This document shows positions 1 through 7,248 of a stretch of DNA of 16,385 bases, piece after piece. This DNA comes from Prevotellaceae bacterium UBA1726 (GTDB lineage: Bacteria > Bacteroidota > Bacteroidia > Bacteroidales > Bacteroidaceae). The stretch spans positions 1 to 16,385 of the forward strand of contig DCIM01000057.1 of assembly GCA_002316005.1 (NCBI GenBank). Direction: 5' to 3'. The stretch's first letter is position 1. Each line of letters opens with the position of its first letter. The translations under genes were made by a program, and so were the position numbers. The notes below the pieces were generated by a model. That model did no database searches and was not told where the DNA came from. It saw nothing but the letters and a program-made list of their open reading frames with translations.

Positions 1-492
1 GTCCTTGCCAAGACCGTTGAGGATACAACGGAGAGGCTTGTCAGCAGGACGTGACTTGTTAGCCATCTGAGCAATCTTGATAGCACCCTCAGCAGCAGCG
101 AATGACTCGTGACCAGCGAGGAATGCGAAACACTTTGTGTCGTCAGAAAGAAGACGAGCAGCGAGCTCACCGTGACCGATACCTACCTTACGGTCGTCAG
201 CAACAGAACCAGGGATACAGAATGCCTGAAGACCCTCACCAATGTAGTTAGCAGCCTCAACAGCGTTCTTAGCCTTCTCCTTGAGAGCGATAGCAGTACC
301 TACAACATAAGCCCACTTAGCGTTCTCGAAACAGATCATCTGAGTCTCCTCACATGTCATATATGGGTCGAGACCTGCAGCGTCGCAGATTTCGTTTGCC
401 TCTTCGATAGAAGCGATACCGTGCTTGTTCAAGCAAGCGAGGATCTGAGCCATACGGCGATCCTGAGATTCAAACTTAACTTCGCGAATCAT
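1..492 (-). CDS. GGGtGRT protein (N-terminal 164 residues; 3' end outside window)
   Basis: The gene reads leftward from an ATG at 490-492 and is still open at base 1, so only the first 164 residues are seen. These include the stretches YIGEGLQAFCIPGSVADD, KVGIGHGELAARLL and CFAFLAGHESFAAAEGAIKIA. They match my memory of the family named GGGtGRT protein, which is usually about 330 residues; the naming motif would lie beyond the window edge. No enzymatic role is established for the family to my knowledge. It lies 14 nt downstream of a NifU-like scaffold gene, with a perfect AGGAGG ribosome site in the gap, so the two are almost certainly one operon. A link to iron-sulfur chemistry is inferred only from this partner. 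The visible Cys residues (for example in TCEETQMICF and AFCIPG) could serve metal binding, but that is speculative. Confidence 0.85.
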   Translation of the reverse strand, partial: MIREVKFESQDRRMAQILACLNKHGIASIEEANEICDAAGLDPYMTCEETQMICFENAKWAYVVGTAIALKEKAKNAVEAANYIGEGLQAFCIPGSVADDRKVGIGHGELAARLLSDDTKCFAFLAGHESFAAAEGAIKIAQMANKSRPADKPLRCILNGLGKD

Positions 493-499
493 ATTCTAT

Positions 500-505
500 C
501 CTCCT
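500..505 (-). promoter_or_regulatory. AGGAGG ribosome binding site of the GGGtGRT gene
   Basis: The minus strand reads AGGAGG, ending 7 nt before the ATG at 492. Bacteroidetes genes usually lack strong Shine-Dalgarno sequences, so a perfect one marks this start and suggests high or coupled translation of the second gene in the pair. Confidence 0.7.
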
Positions 506-506
506 A

Positions 507-1208
507 TTATCCTTTACGTGGGTCAATAAAACGTACTGCACCGTCAGCTTCCTTTGTACGGCCGTAAGTACCTGTAACACTCTTAAGAGCCTCGTTAGCA
601 TCAACGCCCTTCTTTACAGCGTCCATGAACTTGCCCATATGAACGAACTCATAACCACAAACCTGGTCGTCAGCATCGAGATACATCTTTGTGATGTAAC
701 CCTCTGTAAGCTGGAGGTAACGAGTACCCTTAACCTTTGTACCGTAGAGAGTACCAGTCTGTGAGATGAGACCCTTACCGAGGTCCTCGAGACCTGCACC
801 GATTGCAAGACCGCCCTCAGAGAAAGCACTCTGTGTACGACCGTAAACAATCTGAAGGAAGAGCTCACGCATAGCTGTGTTGATAGCATCACAAACAAGG
901 TCAGTGTTCAAAGCCTCAAGAATAGTCTTGCCAGGGAGAATCTCAGATGCCATAGCAGCAGAGTGAGTCATACCTGAGCAACCGATTGTCTCAACGAGAG
1001 CCTCCTCGATTACACCTTCCTTTACATTGAGAGTGAGCTTGCAAGCACCCTGCTGAGGAGCACACCAACCCACACCGTGAGTAAGACCGTTAATGTCTTT
1101 GATTTCCTTTGCCTGGATCCACTTACCTTCTTCAGGAATTGGAGCTGGTCCGTGGTTAGGACCTTTGGCAACGACGCACATGTCGTTTACTTCTTTTGTG
1201 TAAATCAT
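507..1208 (-). CDS. NifU/IscU-like iron-sulfur cluster assembly scaffold protein
   Basis: A 233-residue protein related to the IscU/NifU N-terminal scaffold family, on which Fe-S clusters are built before transfer to apoproteins in the cytoplasm. Support comes from the Cys-containing segments GWCAPQQGACKL (C49, C56) and VETIGCSGMTHSAAMASE (C77), which resembles the IscU GCxxS region, plus LVCDAIN (C106). It is longer than a typical IscU (about 130 residues) and has its own C-terminal region after about residue 130, ending with a VTGTYGRT motif near residue 211. The start is the ATG at 1206-1208; an internal Met at codon 10 is an alternative. It is the first gene after a consensus promoter at 1316-1347, with a leader of about 100 nt, and precedes the GGGtGRT gene. 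A canonical scaffold role is not proven, because spacing and partner gene differ from the isc and suf operons. Confidence 0.82.
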   Translation of the reverse strand: MIYTKEVNDMCVVAKGPNHGPAPIPEEGKWIQAKEIKDINGLTHGVGWCAPQQGACKLTLNVKEGVIEEALVETIGCSGMTHSAAMASEILPGKTILEALNTDLVCDAINTAMRELFLQIVYGRTQSAFSEGGLAIGAGLEDLGKGLISQTGTLYGTKVKGTRYLQLTEGYITKMYLDADDQVCGYEFVHMGKFMDAVKKGVDANEALKSVTGTYGRTKEADGAVRFIDPRKG

Positions 1209-1315
1209 TTTAACTTAAATATTTAAGAATATAAATAATGTTTATATTGTTAGAAATTCTGGAGTTGTATATTGAAAGTTGGCAAAAGGATTGCGTCCCT
1301 ACCTTCTTTGCTCTG

Positions 1316-1347
1316 CAAAGATACAAGAAAATAAGGACAATTCCAAA
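1316..1347 (-). promoter_or_regulatory. Bacteroidetes-type promoter of the NifU-like/GGGtGRT operon
   Basis: On the minus strand TTTG (1344-1347) is followed after exactly 20 nt by TATCTTTG (1316-1323). This matches the primary Bacteroidetes consensus TTTG / TAnnTTTG. Transcription would start near 1309, giving a leader of about 100 nt. The leader is AT-rich next to the start codon and shows no obvious riboswitch fold to me. Confidence 0.72.
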
Positions 1348-1407
1348 AATATCGAGGACTTTTTTGGAGTATGAAAGAAAAAAAAGAGGAACAATAAGAG
1401 TGGAGAA

Positions 1408-2694
1408 CTAAAAATCCTTCATCTGGATTTGCGACATATCGGATATGTAGCGACGACGGATTTGAAGAATCTGTTCAAGAGTCTCGGCATTGCACGCTTC
1501 CGGCTTGAAATCAACAGTAATGTCCCAAGTACCATTACCTTCAAGTTTTTCGACAACACTTCCTACTGTAAGATTTGTAAGCGACACTGCTGGTTGAAAA
1601 CGGCTTTCGGTTCCCGAATTCTGTCCAAATATTTCCGTAAGAATATTCAAGCGCACCATATTATAGAGCAAATCGCGCACAATACTAATAGAAATACCTG
1701 TTCCCTTTTTCAAATCCACAGCAGAATAAGGTTTTTCTGCAGAGTCAAACTGTCGGCAAATTTTACCAAGCAAAAGAAGCGATACTAAAATACGATAGTT
1801 GTGTGACTTTGTTGATGCTCCATCAATGACTGCGAACTCTTCAAGGTTCTGGTTTGTAAAGCACAATTCCGCTCCAAAAAGGCAAATGGTCCACGAGAAC
1901 TGCACCCACAACATGAAGAGTGGTAATGCTGCGAAAGAACCATATATGGCATTGTAATTAGAGATGAACATCTGTGCATTGATATAGAACCATTGCAAAA
2001 GAGTCATGGCCACAGCAGCAAGCAATCCCGGTACCAAGGCATACTTGAAACGCACTTGTGTGTTAGGCATGAATACATATAGAGCCGTGAAGCAAAGCCA
2101 CATCAGAAGGAATGGAATAAGGTCGAGCACAAACTGCATGAGCGGTCCGATGAACTCTGCCCATTCACTCTGCGCGGCAAGAGTAGAAAGAAACAGCGTA
2201 ATACCCGACATTATGATAATGACAATAGGGACAAGGAAGAAAATCGCGAGATAATCAGTGAAGGTACGCATGATATTCTTCCTATTGCCAACATGCCATA
2301 TATCGTTGAAGGTCTGCTCTACATCGCGTGTAAGCATAACAATGGTATAGAGCATGAACACAAGACCAATACCGAGGATTATTCCACTCTTGGCATGTTC
2401 AAGATAGCTGTTCACGAAACCAATAATAAGGTCGGCAGCCTGTGGTTGACTGGACAGAAGATGGCGGAACCATCCTTCAATGTGGATTGTGAATCCAAAA
2501 CCGCGGGCAATGGCAAATACCACAGCACAGATAGGAACAAGCGAAAGAATAGTGCTATAGGTGAGAGCAGAAGCTGCTGTGATGACGCGCTTTGTAGTGA
2601 AGAACTTAATAGCAAGTATCAATTTCTTCACAATTTCGCAATCTAATAATTTTTGAAACTTTTCCTTCACTTGGGAATTATATTTGCCGGACAA
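1408..2694 (-). CDS. YihY/BrkB family inner-membrane protein with C-terminal winged-helix region
   Basis: The 428-residue product has about six membrane spans (roughly 38-63, 104-122, 146-172, 182-208, 216-240, 255-279) and the family segments AASALTYSTILSLVP near residue 40 and YGSFAALPLFMLWVQFSW near 251. This is the YihY/BrkB family, once misnamed RNase BN; its transport or other role is not settled. After the last span comes a cytosolic tail of about 150 residues with a probable winged-helix segment (296-360), common in longer family members. No ATG is available: an in-frame TAA lies four codons upstream and no Met occurs until codon 114. The start is therefore the TTG at 2692-2694 or the GTG at codon 9 (2668-2670). 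It begins only 22 nt after the 3' end of rnpB and has no visible promoter of its own, so it is probably read from the ftsY transcript. Confidence 0.88.
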   Translation of the reverse strand: MSGKYNSQVKEKFQKLLDCEIVKKLILAIKFFTTKRVITAASALTYSTILSLVPICAVVFAIARGFGFTIHIEGWFRHLLSSQPQAADLIIGFVNSYLEHAKSGIILGIGLVFMLYTIVMLTRDVEQTFNDIWHVGNRKNIMRTFTDYLAIFFLVPIVIIIMSGITLFLSTLAAQSEWAEFIGPLMQFVLDLIPFLLMWLCFTALYVFMPNTQVRFKYALVPGLLAAVAMTLLQWFYINAQMFISNYNAIYGSFAALPLFMLWVQFSWTICLFGAELCFTNQNLEEFAVIDGASTKSHNYRILVSLLLLGKICRQFDSAEKPYSAVDLKKGTGISISIVRDLLYNMVRLNILTEIFGQNSGTESRFQPAVSLTNLTVGSVVEKLEGNGTWDITVDFKPEACNAETLEQILQIRRRYISDMSQIQMKDF

Positions 2695-2716
2695 TCCGGA
2701 ATAATATTAATATAAA

Positions 2717-3106
2717 AACAGTATCCCTATGAGCCGGGTTCTGTACTCTCCGAAGAGAGTGTCTGTCATTTATCTACTCTATGAGTTACCCCATAGCTCT
2801 AGCGTTCTACCCTCCATTGCATTCCCGAAGGAAACTCGGGCGGACGACCCTCAGTCAATGGTATACGCGAACTTGCAGCCTCCAGATGAAACAGCCGACA
2901 TGTCACCATATCGCTGGTGAGCTCTTACCTCACCTTCTCACCCTTACAACATAACCCCATCCGAGGATAGAGCCAGTATTGCGGTTATTTTCTTCTTTCG
3001 ACACCTACTGTCACCAATAGCTCCTATATTAGGGAGTGGAGTGTCCTTTGCTGCCCGGACTTTCCTCTCGCCACCGAAATGGCCAGCGACAAACCGGGAT
3101 ACTGTT
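2717..3106 (-). ncRNA. rnpB: RNase P RNA (catalytic RNA subunit, bacterial type A-like)
   Basis: The minus strand carries the hallmark GAGGAAAGTCCGGGC (3053-3067, P4 5' strand region) and near the end ACAGAACCCGGCT (2732-2744, P4 3' strand region). A GGGGTAA loop at 2786-2792 fits the L15 site that contacts the tRNA CCA end. The ends are set by P1: AACAGTATCCC (3096-3106) pairs perfectly with GGGATACTGTT (2717-2727), giving about 390 nt, followed by a short U run. It cuts 5' leaders from precursor tRNAs together with the RnpA protein. It starts 6 nt after the stop codon of the HU-LysM gene, and I see no TTTG/TAnnTTTG promoter just upstream. It may therefore be processed from the ftsY operon transcript or use a non-consensus promoter. 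Confidence 0.95.
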
Positions 3107-3112
3107 AATTCT

Positions 3113-4642
3113 TTATTTCTTAGCTTTCTTCTTCAGTTCGAGCTTTGGAATTCTCACCTTCTCTCCTGCCTGGAAAGAAGTCTTGCCACCATTATATGCT
3201 TCAATGTAGCACTCCATACCCTCACCGAGATAGAACTTACTGATACTCTTCAGTGTTTGTCCCTGACGGACTGTTATAGTCTCCTGAGTACCAATGATGT
3301 TATAAGCTCCTGTGCGCACGCGCGCGTCCATATTATTATATGTATCACTTGCAGCAGGTGCTGGTTTTGCAACAGGTTTTGTTGTTGGTGCAGGCTTTGC
3401 GGCTGGTGCTGGAGCTGGCTTAGCAGGAGGAGTAACAACAGGCTTTGCTACTGGAGCAGGTTTTGCTGTAGGAGCAGGTTCTGGCTTAACATCAGGCTTA
3501 ACCTCTGGTTTAGGAGTCTTGACAAGCGAGATATCGTGCTTTGGTTTTTCAGCCTCTGCAGTTTCATTTGTTGCCTCGTCAGCGCCCAAAGCAGCTTTTT
3601 CTGCTGCAAGGGCATCGTCATTTTCTACAGCGTTGTGATGCATATAGTACTCAAACTCCTGTGCACCGACACCACGACCTACATTATAGATGCAATATGC
3701 GCCAATACAAAGCAGCATAAGAATGACAAGTGCCAAAACCCAACGAAGCAGGTTAATGATTGTTTTGTTAGTGTTCATATCTTTACGAATAAGTTCTTCA
3801 CAAATAGGGGCACGAACAGCCGAAGGTGTCTGTTCAAGAATTTCAGATTCTTCTTCAGAAAGTGGTTCTGCAACAGGAAGAGGTTCCGCAGTTGGAAGAG
3901 GTTCTTCTGGTGTGGTTGCCGCCGGTTCAGACTCAGTTTCATTTTCCGGTTCTTGTTCTTCCTTAGCCTCAGGTTCTTGTTCTTCCTTAACCTCCGATTC
4001 TTGCTCTTCTTTAATCTCAGGTTCCGTTTCTGCCACTGACTCGATTTCTACCAATGGTTCAACAGTTGGAGTTGATTCTTCAACAGGTTCTGCAGAAGGA
4101 GCAGATTCCTCGACAGAAGCTTCAGCAACTTCAGAAGAAGGAGTAGTTGCAATAGTTTCCATAGACGCTATAGCATCTATAGTTTCTATAGGGGCTACAG
4201 GAACCTCTGGAACTTCAAGAGTTTCAACAACAGGAACTTCTACAGCAGGAGTTTCTACAGCAGGTTCGGTTGAAGGTTCTTGTTCTGTGGTTGAATCGTA
4301 TTTCTGGTCAATGGCCGTGAAATCGACATTATCGTCCATATCAATTGACTCAAAAGAGGCAAATGGCGAGTTGATTCGATCGCGAACGGCATTCTCTGGA
4401 GTGAAAGACAGTTTGTAACGGCCTTCGATGGTGATACGCTCGCCTGTATTCACATTGACACTCTCGCGAGCATTCATCTCTGTGAGTTTGAATGTACCGA
4501 GACCCTTCACCTTTACGATTCTGTCAGAAAGGAGTCGCTCGCGGATTATCTCAAAGAGATTAGCAACGAACTCCTCGCTCTCCTGCTCAGTAAGGAGATA
4601 TTTCTCCTCAAGGCACTGACTGAGTTGCTTTATTCTACTCAT
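3113..4642 (-). CDS. HU-family DNA-binding domain - transmembrane segment - LysM protein (candidate chromosome-to-cell-wall tether)
   Basis: A 509-residue protein with clear modules. Residues 1-92 form an HU/IHF-like domain (VKVKGLGTFKLTE, then NVNTGERITIEGRYKLSFTP). Residues 93-280 are an acidic Glu/Pro/Val-rich linker with three 8-residue KEEQExEx repeats at 211-234. Residues 294-319 form one hydrophobic span with Lys/Arg just before it, predicting the N-terminus inside. Residues 365-432 are Lys/Pro/Ala-rich, as in wall-spanning linkers. Residues 453-500 form a LysM-like peptidoglycan-binding domain (ITVRQGQTLKSISKFYLGE, ending VRIPKLEL). The predicted topology puts the HU part on the nucleoid and LysM in the periplasm. 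From memory, surveys of the HU/IHF superfamily describe membrane-anchored HU domains joined to wall-binding domains in Bacteroidetes; a tethering or segregation role is inference. The ATG at 4640-4642 overlaps the upstream HU gene by 8 nt and has an AGGAGG site, so translation is coupled. Confidence 0.88.
   Translation of the reverse strand: MSRIKQLSQCLEEKYLLTEQESEEFVANLFEIIRERLLSDRIVKVKGLGTFKLTEMNARESVNVNTGERITIEGRYKLSFTPENAVRDRINSPFASFESIDMDDNVDFTAIDQKYDSTTEQEPSTEPAVETPAVEVPVVETLEVPEVPVAPIETIDAIASMETIATTPSSEVAEASVEESAPSAEPVEESTPTVEPLVEIESVAETEPEIKEEQESEVKEEQEPEAKEEQEPENETESEPAATTPEEPLPTAEPLPVAEPLSEEESEILEQTPSAVRAPICEELIRKDMNTNKTIINLLRWVLALVILMLLCIGAYCIYNVGRGVGAQEFEYYMHHNAVENDDALAAEKAALGADEATNETAEAEKPKHDISLVKTPKPEVKPDVKPEPAPTAKPAPVAKPVVTPPAKPAPAPAAKPAPTTKPVAKPAPAASDTYNNMDARVRTGAYNIIGTQETITVRQGQTLKSISKFYLGEGMECYIEAYNGGKTSFQAGEKVRIPKLELKKKAKK
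3353..3505 (-). repeat. Pro/Ala/Lys-rich low-complexity coding repeat (periplasmic linker)
   Basis: This stretch encodes about residues 380-430 of the HU-LysM protein, with recurring KPAP, AKPA and KPV units. It has the composition of flexible extended linkers between a membrane span and a wall-binding domain. Its length probably varies between strains, because the units are short and nearly tandem. Confidence 0.65.
3941..4012 (-). repeat. Three tandem 24-bp coding repeats (KEEQExEx)
   Basis: Three consecutive 24-bp units encode KEEQESEV, KEEQEPEA and KEEQEPEN in the acidic cytoplasmic linker of the HU-LysM protein. The DNA units are similar but not identical. The array is in frame, so a gain or loss of one unit would change linker length by eight residues. 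Confidence 0.75.
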
Positions 4643-4928
4643 CTACAGTACCTCCTTTCTGCATCCTCTCCTTGAGGTTTGTCACAGGTTTGAATCCGAG
4701 AACCAGTTTTGGTGGCACGAGCATTTTCTTGCCATTGTTTGGGTTGATGAGAACACGCTCCAGACGCTTCTTTACTTCGAAAGTACCAAACAAAGGCACC
4801 TGGAAAGTCTCATTTTCCTCAACCTGCGTAAGCAACTGTTCCATCACAGCAAGCACCATTTTCTGTGTTGCTTGCTGAGTCTGGTTTGTTCGTTGCGCCA
4901 GTTCTGTTATGAGTTCCTTGTTATTCAC
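4635..4928 (-). CDS. Small HU-family nucleoid DNA-binding protein
   Basis: A 97-residue HU/IHF-family protein, close to the usual size of about 90. It has the helical dimerisation half (KELITELAQRTNQTQQATQ), the VPLFGTFEVKKR strand region, the DNA-binding arm segment INPNNGKKMLVPPK and a short C-terminal tail. HU-type dimers bend DNA and help compact the nucleoid. The start codon is a GTG at 4926-4928; MNNKEL then aligns well with HU N-termini and no ATG lies close by. It begins 16 nt after rimO, and its last codons overlap the start of the HU-LysM gene. That arrangement, with a ribosome site inside this gene, suggests the two HU domains are made together and could form a heterodimer, which is inference. 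A housekeeping HU is probably encoded elsewhere. Confidence 0.9.
   Translation of the reverse strand: MNNKELITELAQRTNQTQQATQKMVLAVMEQLLTQVEENETFQVPLFGTFEVKKRLERVLINPNNGKKMLVPPKLVLGFKPVTNLKERMQKGGTVDE
4651..4656 (-). promoter_or_regulatory. AGGAGG ribosome binding site of the HU-LysM gene
   Basis: A perfect AGGAGG on the minus strand lies 8 nt before the ATG at 4642, inside the last codons of the upstream HU gene. It fixes the start of the HU-LysM protein and supports coupled expression of the two HU paralogues. Confidence 0.7.
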
Positions 4929-4944
4929 TGTTATTTCAATTTAT

Positions 4945-6240
4945 CTATTTTACTTCACCATAGAGATCAAACTCCTCACTGCCAGTGATGAGCACATCAT
5001 AGAAACGACCTACGAAAAGTCGCTTTGTTGCAGGGATAAGTACTTCCGGATCAACCTCTGGCGAACAGAATTCAGTACGGCCAATATAGTAGTCGCCTTC
5101 CTTGCGGTCAATAATAACCTTCATTACCTTGCCCACTTTCTCAGCCTCTATCTCCGCAGATATATTCTGCTGAATACGCATAAGGCGAGAGAGGCGATCC
5201 TGCTTTACATCCTCAGGTACATCATCCTCGTATTTCTGTTCACTTGGAGTTCCAATCTCCTCGCTATATGCAAAAGCACCCATTCGCTCAAAGCGTGCCC
5301 ACTTTACGAAGTCGCACAACTCGCGGAAATCCTCGTCTGTCTCACCAGGGAATCCCACCATCAGCGTTGTACGGAGATGAATACCCGGAACTTCCTTGCG
5401 CATTCGCTCGACAAGGTCGTAGGTATCCTGCTTGCCTAAATGGCGTTGCATTCTTTCAAGTACACCATCAGAGACATGCTGAAGAGCAATGTCCATATAC
5501 TTGCAGACATTTTCATGTTCGCGCATCACACGAAGCAAATCCATTGGGAAATCCTTAGGATAAGCATAATGCAGACGAATCCACTCAACGCCCGGAATCT
5601 CAGCCATCCGCTCCACCAGTTCAGCAATCTTGCGCTCGTGATAGAGGTCTATGCCATAATAAGTCAACTCTTGAGCAATAACCTGGAATTCCTTAACTCC
5701 CTGAGCAACAAGACCTTTGACCTCATCAAGAATCTCTTCCATAGGTCGCGACTGATGCTTGCCTGTGATGATTGGAATAGCACAATAAGCACAGTTGCGG
5801 TCACAACCCTCAGCAATCTTCAGATAAGCATAGTGCTTTGGTGTTGTGATGTGGCGTTCGTTGGTGATGGCATGGTTATACTCATGACCGAGATCGTTCA
5901 GGAGTTCTGTCCAATTGAACTTACCATAATACTTATCCACCTCAGGAATCTCATTACCAAGATCGGCCATAAAACGCTCTGAAAGACAACCCATTACATA
6001 AAGGCGCTTCAGTTTTCCATTGGTTTTTCGCTCAGCAAGTTCGAGAATCATATTAATGCTCTCTTCCTGAGCATCAGCAATAAAACCGCAGGTATTTACC
6101 ACGGCAATATCGCCCGTCAGACGCTCAGCATCATGAGTCACCTCATAGCCTATTGCCTCCAACTGACGCATAAGTCGCTCGGAATCAACAAGATTCTTCG
6201 AACAACCGAGAGTAATTATGTCTATTTTACAATTTGACAA
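4945..6240 (-). CDS. rimO: Ribosomal protein S12 methylthiotransferase (radical SAM)
   Basis: RimO adds a methylthio group to a conserved Asp of ribosomal protein S12, using two Fe-S clusters and S-adenosylmethionine. The 431 residues show the UPF0004 domain with its three Cys (C13 in TLGCSKN, C51 in NTCGF, C85 in VMGCLSER), the radical SAM motif CDRNCAYCAIP (C146, C150, C153), and a C-terminal TRAM-like region from about residue 365. IDIITLGCSKNLVDSE is typical of RimO rather than MiaB. The N-terminus fits a TTG start at 6238-6240, five residues before that motif; the only upstream codons run straight into the ftsY stop. It lies 15 nt after ftsY and 16 nt before HU, within one leftward operon that links protein targeting, ribosome modification and nucleoid proteins. 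Confidence 0.95.
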   Translation of the reverse strand: MSNCKIDIITLGCSKNLVDSERLMRQLEAIGYEVTHDAERLTGDIAVVNTCGFIADAQEESINMILELAERKTNGKLKRLYVMGCLSERFMADLGNEIPEVDKYYGKFNWTELLNDLGHEYNHAITNERHITTPKHYAYLKIAEGCDRNCAYCAIPIITGKHQSRPMEEILDEVKGLVAQGVKEFQVIAQELTYYGIDLYHERKIAELVERMAEIPGVEWIRLHYAYPKDFPMDLLRVMREHENVCKYMDIALQHVSDGVLERMQRHLGKQDTYDLVERMRKEVPGIHLRTTLMVGFPGETDEDFRELCDFVKWARFERMGAFAYSEEIGTPSEQKYEDDVPEDVKQDRLSRLMRIQQNISAEIEAEKVGKVMKVIIDRKEGDYYIGRTEFCSPEVDPEVLIPATKRLFVGRFYDVLITGSEEFDLYGEVK

Positions 6241-6255
6241 TTTGCTATTTTCAAT

Positions 6256-7209
6256 TTATTTGCCGAAAAGGCTATCCACAAATTCCTTTCTGTTGAACAA
6301 CTGGAGATCCTCCATGTGTTCACCAAGACCAATGTACTTCACAGGCACCTTCAACTGATCGGAAATACCAATCACTACTCCACCCTTTGCTGTACCATCG
6401 AGTTTTGTAACAGCAAGCGAAGTAACCTGAGTAACTGCCGAGAACTGCTTTGCCTGTTCGAAAGCATTCTGTCCGGTTGTAGCATCAACAACGAGCATCA
6501 CCTCATCAGGAGCAGTAGGCACAACCTTTGCCATTACCTCCTTGATTTTCTTCAGCTCGTTCATGAGTCCCACCTTATTGTGAAGACGACCAGCAGTATC
6601 AATGATTACCACATCTGCACCATTTGCCTTAGCCGAAGAGATAGTGTCGAAAGCCACAGAAGCAGGGTCAGAACCCATCTGCTGCTTAACAACAGTAACA
6701 CCAACACGCTCACCCCAGATGCAAAGCTGCTCAACAGCAGCAGCACGGAATGTGTCGGCAGCACCAAGATAAACCTTCTTGCCAGCCTGCTTGAACTGAT
6801 AAGCGAGTTTGCCGATGGTGGTTGTCTTGCCCACTCCATTCACACCTACAACAAGGATGACATAAGGAGTATGGTCGGCTGGGAGGTCCCAGTTATCATT
6901 GTCTTCAGTATTGTTTTCTGCAAGCAGAGCAGCAATCTCCTCGCGAAGAATACCATTCAACTCTGATGTAGAAACATATTTGTCGCGAGCCACTCGCTCT
7001 TCAATGCGCTCAATAACCTTCAAGGTTGTGTCAACACCCACATCGCTGGTGATGAGCACCTCCTCAAGATTGTCGAGGACATCATCATCAACTGTTGATT
7101 TGCCCGCAACAGCACGAGTCAGTTTATCAAAAACACTCGTCTTAGTCTTCTCAAGACCTTTGTCGAGAGTTTCCTTCTTGTTTTTATTGAAGAATCCAAA
7201 AATACCCAT
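6256..7209 (-). CDS. ftsY: Signal recognition particle receptor FtsY
   Basis: FtsY is the membrane-associated GTPase that docks the SRP-ribosome complex so that nascent membrane proteins reach the Sec translocon. The 317 residues cover the helical N domain (about 1-100) and the G domain: P-loop GVNGVGKTT (122-130), DTFRAAA (152-158), DTAGR (204-208) and TKLDGTAKGG (268-277). The ending EDLQLFNRKEFVDSLFG is typical. Like many Bacteroidetes versions it lacks the long acidic A domain of E. coli FtsY and starts with a short basic/amphipathic segment (MGIFGFFNKNKKE) that could contact the membrane. The start is the ATG at 7207-7209. It is the first gene of the leftward operon, behind the promoter at 7249-7279, with a leader of about 33 nt carrying a perfect palindrome. 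Confidence 0.97.
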   Translation of the reverse strand: MGIFGFFNKNKKETLDKGLEKTKTSVFDKLTRAVAGKSTVDDDVLDNLEEVLITSDVGVDTTLKVIERIEERVARDKYVSTSELNGILREEIAALLAENNTEDNDNWDLPADHTPYVILVVGVNGVGKTTTIGKLAYQFKQAGKKVYLGAADTFRAAAVEQLCIWGERVGVTVVKQQMGSDPASVAFDTISSAKANGADVVIIDTAGRLHNKVGLMNELKKIKEVMAKVVPTAPDEVMLVVDATTGQNAFEQAKQFSAVTQVTSLAVTKLDGTAKGGVVIGISDQLKVPVKYIGLGEHMEDLQLFNRKEFVDSLFGK

Positions 7210-7229
7210 ATAGTTCTATTATATAATGT

Positions 7230-7241
7230 TTACGCGCGTAA
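7230..7241. promoter_or_regulatory. Perfect 12-bp palindrome at the predicted ftsY transcription start
   Basis: TTACGCGCGTAA is perfectly self-complementary and sits 8 bp downstream of the -7 element, so it would overlap or directly follow the first transcribed base. That is a good place for a repressor site, and its GC-rich core stands out in AT-rich surroundings. A regulatory role is inference; no cognate regulator is visible here. Confidence 0.4.
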
Positions 7242-7248
7242 TCAAATG

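Noticed and set aside
1374..1407. Terminator after yihY
   Set aside because: There is a T-rich run on the minus strand but no stem before it.
3107..3160. Promoter directly upstream of rnpB
   Set aside because: Only an AT-rich TAAAGAAT is found before the RNA 5' end. It lacks the TTTG part of the -7 element and any -33 element.
3041..4418. Plus-strand open frames of 332, 108 and 242 residues opposite the HU-LysM gene
   Set aside because: They are low-complexity (Cys/Phe/Arg-, Ala/Gly- and Ser-rich) mirrors of the Glu/Pro/Ala-rich linkers. The first also starts inside the RNase P RNA. No conserved motif is seen.
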